From the NCBI GenBank assembly GCA_017540585.1, contig JAFYAT010000085.1, positions 1-64,000 on the forward strand: a stretch of DNA of 64,000 nt, read 5' to 3'. A model generated the notes under the pieces. That model was not told the origin of the DNA. It ran no database searches and worked only from the letters and a program-made list of their open reading frames with translations. Made by a program: the position numbers and the translations under genes. The DNA is from Bacteroidaceae bacterium (GTDB lineage Bacteria > Bacteroidota > Bacteroidia > Bacteroidales > Bacteroidaceae). Shown here piece after piece: positions 25,026-34,440 of the stretch. The stretch's first letter is position 1, and each line of letters starts with the position of its first letter.

Positions 25026-27836
25026 ATGAATTACTTGAAAAAACTATCAGTAGCCCTGCTCGGATTGTCCATGATGTCTGCTGGGGCGGAAGCACAGCAG
25101 CTACAGGACGAAGAAGAGCTGACTAAGGTGCTCACATACATGAAACACGTCATGTTGTTCAACCAGAGATTACCACAGGAAAAGGTGTATCTCCACTTTG
25201 ACAACACAGGCTACTTCATGGGTGAGACTATCTGGTTCACGGCATACGTAACCAGAACAGACAAGAACAACACAACCGACTTGAGCCGTGTTCTCTATGT
25301 GGAACTCGTCAATCCGTCGGGTGATGTGGTAGAGACAAGGAAGTACCCGATTGAGAACGGTGTGGCAAGCGGTAACATAGACCTCGTCCACATCCTCACA
25401 TCAGGATTCTACGAAGTCAGGGCATATACAAGATATATGACCAACTGGGGAAGCGGCGGAATATTCTCAAGGGTATTCCCTATATTCGAGGCTCCGAAGA
25501 AGGAGGGAGACTATTCCAATCCCGTTATCTCCACACAGACTTATAAGAAGCGTCTTCCTAACATCCGCTCAAATGAGGATGATGCAGTGGTTGGAAAAGC
25601 AGAGGACAAACGTCTGAGTGTACACTTCTATCCAGAAGGTGGCCACCTCATCAAGGGATTACGTTCACGTATAGCATTTCTTGTGACAGACAAGACAGGC
25701 AATGACCAGGAACTTGGTGGACTCGTGCTTGACGAGAACAAGGAGACACTCTTTGCTGTTGCTACCCAGTACGAAGGTAAAGGTGTATTCGATATTGTGC
25801 ATGACGGCAAGCCTAAGTATCTGCGTATAGCAGACGCAAAGGGTAATCAGCATGACTTTCTCATACCAGAGCCAGAGCCAGAAGGAGTGGCGCTAAGAAT
25901 GGATATGCTGAAGGATGATGATATCACAGCCACCATACAGGCTTCGCCTGCGATGCTGGGCAAGTTGATGGGTTACACCCTTATGCACAACGGAAAAGTG
26001 CTCGTGGCAGATACCACATACTGCAATGGTGCATTTGCCATTCCGTTTGACCGTAAGACCATGCCAGAAGGTGTGAGCCAGTTGACACTCTTCACGGCTG
26101 ACGGACATATACAGGCAGAGCGACAGTTCTTTATCTGTCCTAAGTCTTTACCATCCGACACCATACGTTTCACTTCTCCTATGCGAGCTGTCAAGCCTTG
26201 TGGTAAGGTGATTGTGAAGGTACACTCCGTGCCAAACTCACGTCTCTCTCTCTCTGCTATGGATGCAGAGACGATGGTGAACGGCAAGAACGGAAACTTC
26301 AAGACATGGATGCTCCTGTCAAGTGATATAAAGGGATATATACATAATCCAGAATACTATTTTGAGGCTGATGACCGTGAGCACCGTATGGCAGCCGACC
26401 TTCTCATGATGGTACAGGGATGGAGACGTTACGACTGGGCACTCATGGCAGATGCCATAGACTCCAACGAGGGCTATACGCTATTCAACAAGGAGAGTGC
26501 CGACTTCCATCAGCCTATGGAGGATAAGCTATACCTCTTCGGCTCGCTCAAGGAGAAGAGCAAGAAGTACAAGGTGGATGAGGCTTGGCTCACGGCAACA
26601 CTCTATAACAGGGCAGGCGAACATCTCAAGGGGCAGGCAAAGACCGACTCGGTAGGTGGATATGCCTTTGAACTCCCGGATATATATGGAGAGATGTCGC
26701 TTATCATCAACACAGGCGTTGACCATAAGGGTTACTGGAAGGATGCCAAATACTATGTAGGCATTGATCGCCACTTCTCTCCAGCAAGACGATTCCTTAT
26801 GCCAAATGAGACTAAGGTGCAGGAGGCAGTCAAGTCAAACCTCTTCAACGAGCGTGAGTACATGAACAAGGCTCTCGAAGACTACAGGGACATGAAGATA
26901 CAGAGTCCAGACAAGGTACTGCCAAATGTCGTTGTCTCTGCTCGCAGAAGGGTATTTGAGCAGGCGCGTGCATCATGGCAGACAGAAAAGACAGGTACAT
27001 ACTACTCACAGATGTTCTATGATGCTGCAGCAGATGCCGACAAATATGAGGATTTGGGACTTCAGGTTCCTACATTGTGGGGATGGCTCAATAGCCGTAA
27101 CAAGTTCTTTACATCAAATACTCAATCGGACAATGCAACACTGTCAGAGTCGGTGTCATCGTCTTTGGATTCCTCAGCACCGGGAGAGGCTACGATGTCC
27201 GCACTTGGCGGTGACATGACAGAGTCAAATACACTCACTAATGACCAGATTATCGCTGAGTCGGAAAAGGGACTCGATGGTCAGGCATTTGAACAGGACC
27301 ACATAGAAGGACATGGCGAGTTTGAGGACGGACTGGCATACAAGAACCGTCCTATCGTATGGATTCTCAATAATGCGTATGTGGGAATAACCCACCTTGG
27401 CGCAAAGAAACTGAATGACCTCAACATCCTCTTGACGAACAATCAGCCAATGCCGATATTCATTGACGAGGTGAAGTCAGTATATGTGTCAGAATCGCCA
27501 GATGCGTACAGGAACGTACTTTTGTGCTCTGACCTTAGAGGTATGGACCCTGTTACCGTGTTTGTCTATACTCACCTCAACGTGGGAAAGGACAAGAAAG
27601 GTGTCCGCTCTACTTACTTCAACGGATTCAACGAGGTAAAGACGTTCCAGATGGAAGACTACAGCTACTATCCACCAATGGAGGACTTCCGCCGCACAAT
27701 CTACTGGGCACCAGATGTCAAGACCGATAAGGATGGCAATGCACATGTAGAGTTCTGGAACAACAGTTCGGTACATGAGATGTACATTAATGCGGAAGGA
27801 CTTGCACCAAACGGTAAGGTGCTGTTCAGTAAGTAA
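25026..27836 (+). CDS. Large exported MG2-like/carboxypeptidase-regulatory protein
   Basis: 936 aa with signal peptide (LSVALLGLSMMSAGAEA). The segment EKVYLHFDNTGYFMGETIWFTAYV (about 51-74) is the hallmark of Bacteroidetes proteins with alpha-2-macroglobulin MG2-like domains. RLSVHFYPEGGHLIKGLRSRIAFLVTD (about 195-221) is another repeated domain of these. The C-terminal part has the plug-like PIFIDEVKSVYVSE region near 810 that leads many databases to call them TonB-dependent-receptor-plug proteins, but no beta-barrel is seen. Surface or periplasmic location is likely. Function is unknown. Confidence 0.75.
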   Translation: MNYLKKLSVALLGLSMMSAGAEAQQLQDEEELTKVLTYMKHVMLFNQRLPQEKVYLHFDNTGYFMGETIWFTAYVTRTDKNNTTDLSRVLYVELVNPSGDVVETRKYPIENGVASGNIDLVHILTSGFYEVRAYTRYMTNWGSGGIFSRVFPIFEAPKKEGDYSNPVISTQTYKKRLPNIRSNEDDAVVGKAEDKRLSVHFYPEGGHLIKGLRSRIAFLVTDKTGNDQELGGLVLDENKETLFAVATQYEGKGVFDIVHDGKPKYLRIADAKGNQHDFLIPEPEPEGVALRMDMLKDDDITATIQASPAMLGKLMGYTLMHNGKVLVADTTYCNGAFAIPFDRKTMPEGVSQLTLFTADGHIQAERQFFICPKSLPSDTIRFTSPMRAVKPCGKVIVKVHSVPNSRLSLSAMDAETMVNGKNGNFKTWMLLSSDIKGYIHNPEYYFEADDREHRMAADLLMMVQGWRRYDWALMADAIDSNEGYTLFNKESADFHQPMEDKLYLFGSLKEKSKKYKVDEAWLTATLYNRAGEHLKGQAKTDSVGGYAFELPDIYGEMSLIINTGVDHKGYWKDAKYYVGIDRHFSPARRFLMPNETKVQEAVKSNLFNEREYMNKALEDYRDMKIQSPDKVLPNVVVSARRRVFEQARASWQTEKTGTYYSQMFYDAAADADKYEDLGLQVPTLWGWLNSRNKFFTSNTQSDNATLSESVSSSLDSSAPGEATMSALGGDMTESNTLTNDQIIAESEKGLDGQAFEQDHIEGHGEFEDGLAYKNRPIVWILNNAYVGITHLGAKKLNDLNILLTNNQPMPIFIDEVKSVYVSESPDAYRNVLLCSDLRGMDPVTVFVYTHLNVGKDKKGVRSTYFNGFNEVKTFQMEDYSYYPPMEDFRRTIYWAPDVKTDKDGNAHVEFWNNSSVHEMYINAEGLAPNGKVLFSK

Positions 27837-28001
27837 ATACCCACCCCAGCTCTCCCTATAGGGAGGGGGCTTGATTTGCCCATCGCTTGGGGGGCTTGTG
27901 GTAATATCGTAATGACGTGACAACGTGATGACAACCTACCGTATAACCGCAAAACCGTACAACCTAAAGAATAATATTGTAACATCTAAACTTAGAAACA
28001 A

Positions 28002-29273
28002 ATGAATAATATGAAATTTCGCCTCATTGTGATGAACTTCCTTGAGTTCGCAGCATGGGGAGCATATCTGACATCTATGGGTGCATTCCTTGCATCCGTG
28101 GGACTGGGAACCGACATAGGCAACTATTATGCCATTCAGGGCATAGTGTCAATCTTTATGCCTGCCCTTATGGGTATCGTTGCTGACCGATGGGTACAGG
28201 CACAGCGACTTCTCTCCTTCTGTCACTTCATGGCAGCAGTATTCATGGGAATAGCGGCATGGATAGGACTTAACGGTAATGACGGCACAATAAACGGAAC
28301 GGCACTATTTGCAGTCTATACAGCAAGTGTGGCATTCTATATGCCTACATTGGCACTCTCCAACTCAGTTGCCTATACGGCACTTGACAAAGCAGGACTT
28401 GATACTGTGAAGGCTTTTCCGCCAATACGTGTGTTCGGAACCGTAGGATTTATCTGTGCCATGCTCTTCGTTGACTTTGCAGGTTATCAGAATACACCTA
28501 TACAGTTCCTCGTGTCAGGAATCATAAGTGTGGCTCTCGCAATCTACTCACTCACTCTCCCAAGTTGTCCAGTAGGTCGTGACAGTGGCAAGCAGTCAAT
28601 CATGGAGGCGTTCGGCTTGAAGGCATTCACACTCTTCAAGGACAAGAAGATGGCATTCTTCTTTATCTTCTCATTCCTCCTCGGTGTGAGTCTTCAGATT
28701 ACCAACGGATACGCTAACCCATATATCCAGTCATTCGGTGGATATGAGGAGTTCAAAGGATTGTTCTTCGTTGAACACAGTAACTTCCTTATCTCCCTCT
28801 CACAGATGAGTGAGACACTGTGTATTCTCCTCATACCATTTGCACTGAAGAAGTTCGGTATCAAGAACGTGATGCTTATCTCCATGTTTGCGTGGGTAGG
28901 ACGTTTCGGTTTCTTCGGACTTGGTGACCCGGGAAACGGAGTATGGCTCTTCATCCTCAGCTGTATCGTATATGGAGTGGCATTTGACTTCTTCAATGTC
29001 AGTGGTTCACTCTTCGTTGACAAGGAGACAGACGTAAGTATGCGTTCATCAGCACAGGGACTCTTCATGCTCATGACCAATGGTCTTGGAGCTACTTTTG
29101 GCTCACTTGCAGCAAAGGAAGTAATCAATCACTTTGTATATACCAATGCATCCGACCCATCATTCATGAGTCTTGATGGATGGCGTACTTCATGGTTCAT
29201 CTTTGCAGGTTACGCTCTTGTAGTTGGTATTGCATTCGCTATACTATTTGAATATAAGCACGAAAAAGAATAA
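28002..29273 (+). CDS. MFS nucleoside transporter (NupG/XapB family)
   Basis: 423 aa, twelve predicted membrane helices. The start [22 protein letters not shown] segment (residues 6-22 here) and the [14 protein letters not shown] loop after helix 2 resemble nucleoside:H+ symporters of the NupG family. It would import nucleosides across the inner membrane. The stop overlaps the ruvB start by one base (TAATG), so both are probably translated from one transcript. Confidence 0.85.
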   Translation: MNNMKFRLIVMNFLEFAAWGAYLTSMGAFLASVGLGTDIGNYYAIQGIVSIFMPALMGIVADRWVQAQRLLSFCHFMAAVFMGIAAWIGLNGNDGTINGTALFAVYTASVAFYMPTLALSNSVAYTALDKAGLDTVKAFPPIRVFGTVGFICAMLFVDFAGYQNTPIQFLVSGIISVALAIYSLTLPSCPVGRDSGKQSIMEAFGLKAFTLFKDKKMAFFFIFSFLLGVSLQITNGYANPYIQSFGGYEEFKGLFFVEHSNFLISLSQMSETLCILLIPFALKKFGIKNVMLISMFAWVGRFGFFGLGDPGNGVWLFILSCIVYGVAFDFFNVSGSLFVDKETDVSMRSSAQGLFMLMTNGLGATFGSLAAKEVINHFVYTNASDPSFMSLDGWRTSWFIFAGYALVVGIAFAILFEYKHEKE

Positions 29274-30316
29274 TGGCAGAAGATTTTGATATAAGGGAAC
29301 AGCGCAACAAGTCGGACAAGGATTTTGAGAACGCTCTGCGCCCGCTGAAGTTTGAGGACTTCAGTGGACAGCAGAAGGTTGTGGAGAACCTTGGCATCTT
29401 TGTTGAGGCTGCAAAGTATCGTGGTGAGCCTCTTGACCACACTCTCCTCCATGGTCCTCCAGGACTTGGAAAGACTACGTTGAGCAATATCATTGCCAAC
29501 GAGCTGGGTGTAGGTTTCAAGGTTACTTCGGGTCCTGTACTTGACAAGCCGGGTGACCTTGCAGGTATCCTCACGAGTCTGGAGGAGAATGATGTTCTCT
29601 TCATTGACGAGATTCATCGTCTCTCACCTGTGGTAGAGGAATATCTGTACTCAGCCATGGAGGACTATCGTATTGACATCATGATAGACAAGGGTCCTTC
29701 GGCACGTAGTATTCAGATAGACCTCAGTCCTTTCACACTCATAGGTGCCACTACACGTAGTGGACTCCTCACAGCACCTCTCCGTGCACGTTTCGGTATC
29801 AATCTTCATCTTGAGTATTATGATGCGGAGACCCTCACAAAGATTATTCTCCGTTCTGCAAGTCTCCTTGGAGTACCTTGTGACTATGAGGCAGCAGGTG
29901 AGATAGCAAGTCGTTCACGTGGTACGCCACGTATTGCCAATGCTCTGCTCCGACGTGTACGTGACTTTGCTCAGGTGCGAGGCAATGGTACTATCAACCT
30001 TGAGATAGCACATGTGGCACTTGAGGCACTCAACATAGACAAGTACGGACTTGACGAGATAGACAACAAACTCCTGCTCACCATCATTGACAAGTTCAAG
30101 GGTGGACCAGTAGGAATAACAACCATTGCCACAGCCATAGGTGAAGACCCAGGTACTGTGGAGGAGGTATATGAACCATTCCTCATCAAGGAAGGCTTTA
30201 TCAAGCGTACTCCACGTGGACGTGAGGTGACGGAGATGGCTTATCATCACCTCGGACGTTCCCCTTGGGTCAATCCAAAGGATAACTCAGGCATGAGGAA
30301 TATGTTTGATATGTAA
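29273..30316 (+). CDS. ruvB: Holliday junction branch migration helicase RuvB
   Basis: 347 aa. AAA+ motifs: Walker [15 protein letters not shown] near 60-73, Walker [10 protein letters not shown] near 110, sensor TTRSG near 160, and the winged-helix end [20 protein letters not shown]. It drives branch migration with RuvA. It is translationally coupled to the transporter gene. Confidence 0.97.
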   Translation: MAEDFDIREQRNKSDKDFENALRPLKFEDFSGQQKVVENLGIFVEAAKYRGEPLDHTLLHGPPGLGKTTLSNIIANELGVGFKVTSGPVLDKPGDLAGILTSLEENDVLFIDEIHRLSPVVEEYLYSAMEDYRIDIMIDKGPSARSIQIDLSPFTLIGATTRSGLLTAPLRARFGINLHLEYYDAETLTKIILRSASLLGVPCDYEAAGEIASRSRGTPRIANALLRRVRDFAQVRGNGTINLEIAHVALEALNIDKYGLDEIDNKLLLTIIDKFKGGPVGITTIATAIGEDPGTVEEVYEPFLIKEGFIKRTPRGREVTEMAYHHLGRSPWVNPKDNSGMRNMFDM

Positions 30317-30515
30317 GTTTTTAAGTTTTTGAGTTTTTAGTTTTTTTAAGTTTTTTGGTTTTCGCGGAGAAGAAAAAACGTAAGAGCATTAGAACTCACA
30401 AATTCAAGAATATAAAAACTTACCAACTTAAAAACTCACGAACTCAAAAACTTACAAACTCACAAACTTAAAAACTTACAAACTCAAGAACTCACAAACT
30501 TAAAAAACAAACGAA
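30317..30515. repeat. Low-complexity inverted element (GTTTTTAAG / CTTAAAAAC)
   Basis: The left arm has GTTTTTAAGTTTTTGAG units, the centre TTTTCGCGGAGAAGAAAAAACG, and the right arm many AAACTTACAAACTCA-like units, which are roughly complementary to the left. The 9-12 bp spacing of A-tracts in the right arm suggests curved DNA. Relatives lie at 34258-34438 and 54664-54770 (paired arms), and 16981-17110, 17640-17750, 37980-38050 and 47630-47682 (single arms). Confidence 0.65.
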
Positions 30516-30573
30516 GTAACTATTTTCTCCTCCCCTCGTGGGAGGTCGGGAGGGGGCTAAAACTCACATTACT

Positions 30574-31251
30574 ATGAAAAAGTTTATTATCACCGCAGCT
30601 ATCGTAATGTTGAACATTGTGGCTGCAAATGCTCAGAAAGTGTCAATACTTGGTGATTCATACTCTACTTATGGCGGAGCTGTGAGTCCCCACTGGAACT
30701 ATTGTTGGTACAATGGTAACGACAAGAAGAATGAGCAGAAGAATGACGTAGAGAGCGTTGACCAGACATGGTGGAGCCTTGTGATTAAAGAAATGGGATA
30801 TAAACTTGAGAAGAACAATTCATTCTCAGGTTCAACAGTATGTTACACAGGATATGGAAGGGAGGATTACTCTGACCGTGCCTTCATCACTCGTATGTGT
30901 AACCTTGGCAATCCAGATATAATACTTATCCTTGCAGGTACTAATGACTCTTGGGCTAAGTCGCCTATAGGTTACTACGAATACAACAGCTGGACACGTA
31001 CTCAGTTGTATTCATTCCGTCCTGCTTTCTGCTATATGATAAGCTACATCAAGCAGAACTATCCTAAGGCTCGCATAATAAACATCTGTAACAGTGAATT
31101 GTCAAAGGAAGTGACAGAAACAGAAGCAAAGGTGTGTGAGCACTACGGAGTTACAAACGTACAGCTTCATGATATAGAAAAACAGTCGGGTCACCCTTCT
31201 GTCAAAGGCATGAGAGCTATTGCTACTCAGGTAGAGGAAGTGCTGAAATAG
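30574..31251 (+). CDS. Exported SGNH/GDSL hydrolase
   Basis: 225 aa from the ATG at 30574, which begins a signal peptide (KKFIITAAIVMLNIVAANAQ); an upstream in-frame ATG at 30538 lies in a repeat and is unlikely. The nucleophile block is GDSYS with S29, block III is GTND at 122-125, and the catalytic His is H207 in SGHPS. The Asp normally three residues before that His is Gln here. Probably a periplasmic esterase or carbohydrate deacetylase. Substrate unknown. Confidence 0.82.
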   Translation: MKKFIITAAIVMLNIVAANAQKVSILGDSYSTYGGAVSPHWNYCWYNGNDKKNEQKNDVESVDQTWWSLVIKEMGYKLEKNNSFSGSTVCYTGYGREDYSDRAFITRMCNLGNPDIILILAGTNDSWAKSPIGYYEYNSWTRTQLYSFRPAFCYMISYIKQNYPKARIINICNSELSKEVTETEAKVCEHYGVTNVQLHDIEKQSGHPSVKGMRAIATQVEEVLK

Positions 31252-31326
31252 TGATTTTCACACTATTTAATAATGTGAACAGACAAAAATATTCTGTTTG
31301 TTTCTTTTTTCTTCATTAAAAATCGT

Positions 31327-31334
31327 TACCTTTG
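31327..31334 (+). promoter_or_regulatory. Promoter -7 element for topA
   Basis: TACCTTTG, followed 28 bp later by the topA start. The -33 TTTG is seen only at a wider spacing (31297-31300). Confidence 0.55.
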
Positions 31335-31362
31335 CCGCCAAAAATAGAACGACAACTATAGT

Positions 31363-33705
31363 ATGCAAAAGAATTTGGTGATTGTTGAATCTCCAGCTAA
31401 GGCAAAAACACTGGAGAAATTTCTTGGAAGTGACTATAAGGTTATGTCCAGTTACGGTCACATCCGCGACTTGAAAAAGAAAGAGATGAGCGTCGATCTT
31501 GACGACTTCTCACCTAAATATGAAATTCCTGCAGATAAGACTGAGGTTGTAAAGAACCTCAAGGCGCAGGCAGCACAAGCAGAAACAGTTTGGTTGGCAT
31601 CCGATGAGGACCGCGAGGGAGAAGCTATATCCTGGCATCTCAGTCAGGTCTTGGGACTTGACCCTAAGGAGGCTAAGCGCATTGTTTTCCATGAAATCAC
31701 AAAGACAGCAATTCTTGAGGCTATACAGCATCCACGTACTATAGATATCAATCTTGTGAATGCTCAGCAGGCTCGTCGTGTGCTTGACCGTATTGTCGGT
31801 TTTAAGCTTTCTCCTGTACTTTGGAAAAAGTTGAAGCCAAGTCTTAGTGCTGGCCGTGTACAGAGCGTGGCAGTACGTCTTATAGTTGAGCGTGAAAAGG
31901 AGATTGAGAATTTCAAAAGCGAAAACTCATTCAAGATTACAGCCATATTCCAGGTAGCAGATGCAGATGGCAAGACTGTTGACCTCAAGGCTGACCTTGA
32001 CTCACGTTTCAAGACTAAGGAGGAGGCTGAGGCATTCCTTGAGTCATGCAAGGGTAAGGAGTTTTCAATCACAGATATCCAGACTAAGCCGGTGAAGCGT
32101 TCACCAGCACCACCATTCACTACTTCTACTCTCCAGCAGGAGGCAGCCCGCAAGCTCGGTTTTGCGGTGTCACAGACAATGATGGTGGCTCAGCATCTTT
32201 ACGAATCTGGACTTATCACATATATGCGTACCGACTCCGTGAACCTCTCATCACTTTGTATCAACACTACAAAGGAAGAGATTCTGAAGATTCACGGAGA
32301 GAAGTATTCTAAGCCACGCCAGTATCACACAAGTGCTAAGGGTGCACAGGAGGCTCACGAGGCTATCCGCCCTACTTACATCAGTACACACGAGATTGAT
32401 GGTAAGTCACAGGAAAAGCGTCTCTATGACCTTATCTGGAAGCGTACCATTGCTTGTCAGATGCCAGATGCTGAGGCAGAGAAGACAATCATCACAATCG
32501 GTGCAGAGGGCATAGGTGACCTCAAATTCGTTGCATCAGGTGAGGTTATTACTTTCGACGGATTCTTGCGAGTATATCGTGAGTCAGTAGATGATGAGAA
32601 TGTACAGGAAGATGCTGACGGAATACTTCCACCAGTAAAGGTTGGTGAGGTTCTCGGACTTAAAGAAGTCGTGGCAACTGAGAAGTTTACTCAGCACCCA
32701 CTTCGCTATACTGAGGCAAGCCTCGTTAAGAAGCTTGAGGAACTCGGTATTGGTCGTCCATCTACATACGCGCCTACTATCTCTACCATCCAGCAGCGTG
32801 AATATGTTGAAAAGGGAGATAAGAAGGGTACAGAATGTGAATACACAATCCTTAAACTTAAGGGTTCAAAGATAACATCAACTACTAAGAAGGAGGTGAT
32901 GGGCAATGAGAAAGCTAAGCTTTTGCCTACTGATATTGGTGTAGTTGTAAACGATTTCCTCGTTAAGTTCTTCCCATCTATCATCGATTACAACTTTACT
33001 GCAAAGGTAGAGAAGGAGTTCGATGAGATTGCAGAGGGCAAGTTTGAGTGGAAGAACATGATGAGTTCTTTCTATGGTGACTTCGAGAAGCTTGTGGATG
33101 CAACCATGAGTGACAAGTCAGAGCATAAGGTAGGTGAGCGCATCCTCGGTAATGACCCTAAGACTGGTAAGCCTGTAAGTGTGAAGATTGGTCGTTTCGG
33201 TCCTGTAGTGCAGATTGGCTCTGCAACAGATGAGGAGAAGCCTAAGTTTGCACAACTCAAGAAAGAACAGAGTATTCAGACACTTACACTTGAGGAGGCA
33301 CTCGAACTCTTCAAGCTCCCTCGTACTTTAGGTGAGTTTGAAGGTGAGAACGTGGTTATCGGTGCTGGTCGTTTCGGTCCTTATATCCAGCATGCCAAGA
33401 AGTATGTGAGCATACCTAAGGATATGGATCCATTGTCAATAGAACTTGCTGATGCCATACAGCTCATTGAGGCAAAGCGTAAGGAGGAACAGAATAGCCA
33501 CCTTGTCAAGTTTGAGGAAGATCCAGAACTCGAAGTTCTCGCTGGTCGTTATGGCCCATACATCAAGTACAAGGGTGCTAACTACAAGTTGCCAAAGACT
33601 GTTACAGATCCAAAGACACTCACATACGAGCAGTGTATGGAGATTGTGAATAGTCAGGGTGAGGCTGCACCAAAGAAGACATATAAGAGAACTAAGAAGG
33701 CATAG
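31363..33705 (+). CDS. topA: DNA topoisomerase I
   Basis: 780 aa. The Toprim domain starts KNLVIVESPAKAKTLEKFLG and has the DxDxE-type WLASDEDREGEAISWHL. The catalytic tyrosine is in LITYMRTDSVNLS, about Y287. The C-terminal part has repeated short domains (KIGRFGPVVQIG, GAGRFGPYIQHAKKYVSIP, LAGRYGPYIKYKGANYKLP) and a basic end KKTYKRTKKA rather than zinc fingers. It relaxes negative supercoils. Confidence 0.96.
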   Translation: MQKNLVIVESPAKAKTLEKFLGSDYKVMSSYGHIRDLKKKEMSVDLDDFSPKYEIPADKTEVVKNLKAQAAQAETVWLASDEDREGEAISWHLSQVLGLDPKEAKRIVFHEITKTAILEAIQHPRTIDINLVNAQQARRVLDRIVGFKLSPVLWKKLKPSLSAGRVQSVAVRLIVEREKEIENFKSENSFKITAIFQVADADGKTVDLKADLDSRFKTKEEAEAFLESCKGKEFSITDIQTKPVKRSPAPPFTTSTLQQEAARKLGFAVSQTMMVAQHLYESGLITYMRTDSVNLSSLCINTTKEEILKIHGEKYSKPRQYHTSAKGAQEAHEAIRPTYISTHEIDGKSQEKRLYDLIWKRTIACQMPDAEAEKTIITIGAEGIGDLKFVASGEVITFDGFLRVYRESVDDENVQEDADGILPPVKVGEVLGLKEVVATEKFTQHPLRYTEASLVKKLEELGIGRPSTYAPTISTIQQREYVEKGDKKGTECEYTILKLKGSKITSTTKKEVMGNEKAKLLPTDIGVVVNDFLVKFFPSIIDYNFTAKVEKEFDEIAEGKFEWKNMMSSFYGDFEKLVDATMSDKSEHKVGERILGNDPKTGKPVSVKIGRFGPVVQIGSATDEEKPKFAQLKKEQSIQTLTLEEALELFKLPRTLGEFEGENVVIGAGRFGPYIQHAKKYVSIPKDMDPLSIELADAIQLIEAKRKEEQNSHLVKFEEDPELEVLAGRYGPYIKYKGANYKLPKTVTDPKTLTYEQCMEIVNSQGEAAPKKTYKRTKKA

Positions 33706-33729
33706 TGTATCTAACATTTTGATTGTAAT

Positions 33730-34257
33730 TTGAAAAGGATTTTTCTCATAGGATATATGGGTGCGGGCAAGACGACCATAGGCAAGGCGTTGGCGCACGA
33801 GATGGGAGTTGACTTCTTTGACCTTGACTGGTACATAGAAGACAGGTTCCACAAGAAGATACCTGTTATATTCGCAGAACAGGGAGAATCGGCTTTCCGC
33901 GATATTGAACGTAAAATGTTGAATGAGGTAGGGGAGTTTGAGAATGTAGTCATCTCATGTGGTGGTGGAACTCCTTGTTTCTTTGACAACATCGACTTCA
34001 TGAATAGCCACGGTGAGGTAGTATATCTCAGGGCTAAACCATCTGTGCTGAAGGAACATCTCCTTATGGGTAAGAGTCAGCGTCCGCTTATACAGGGAAA
34101 GTCTCCAGATGAACTTATCCAGTACATAGAAGAGAGTCTTGAACATCGCAAGCCGTTCTATGAGAAGGCAAAACATTGCCTTGACATTGAGGTTATTCAT
34201 ACTAAAGAAGAAATATCAGATTATGTCCACAAGATAATGGACATGGTTAAGGGGTAA
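33730..34257 (+). CDS. aroK: Shikimate kinase, TTG start
   Basis: 175 aa. The Walker A LIGYMGAGKTTIGKALA starts at residue 6, followed by FFDLDWYIEDR (shikimate-binding Asp) and VISCGGGTP. The first in-frame ATG lies within the P-loop, so translation must begin upstream, and TTG at 33730 gives the normal N terminus. It phosphorylates shikimate in aromatic amino acid synthesis. It follows topA by 24 bp. Confidence 0.92.
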   Translation: MKRIFLIGYMGAGKTTIGKALAHEMGVDFFDLDWYIEDRFHKKIPVIFAEQGESAFRDIERKMLNEVGEFENVVISCGGGTPCFFDNIDFMNSHGEVVYLRAKPSVLKEHLLMGKSQRPLIQGKSPDELIQYIEESLEHRKPFYEKAKHCLDIEVIHTKEEISDYVHKIMDMVKG

Positions 34258-34438
34258 GTTGTTTAGTTTTTGAGTTCTTGAGTTTTTGAGTTTTTAGGTT
34301 TTTGAGTTTTTAAGTTTTCGAGAGAAAGAAAAAACGTGAGAACATAAGAACTTACAAACTCACGAACTCAAGAACTCACAAACTTAAAAACTTACAAACC
34401 TAAAAACTCACGAACTCACAATATTAAAAACTCAAAAT
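34258..34438. repeat. Low-complexity inverted element, second copy
   Basis: Left arm of GAGTTTTTGAGTTTTTAGG units, centre TTTTCGAGAGAAAGAAAAAACGTGAGAAC, right arm of AACTCACAAACTTAAAAAC units. It ends at the speA start codon, so the A-rich right arm forms the speA leader. Confidence 0.65.
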
Positions 34439-34440
34439 AA

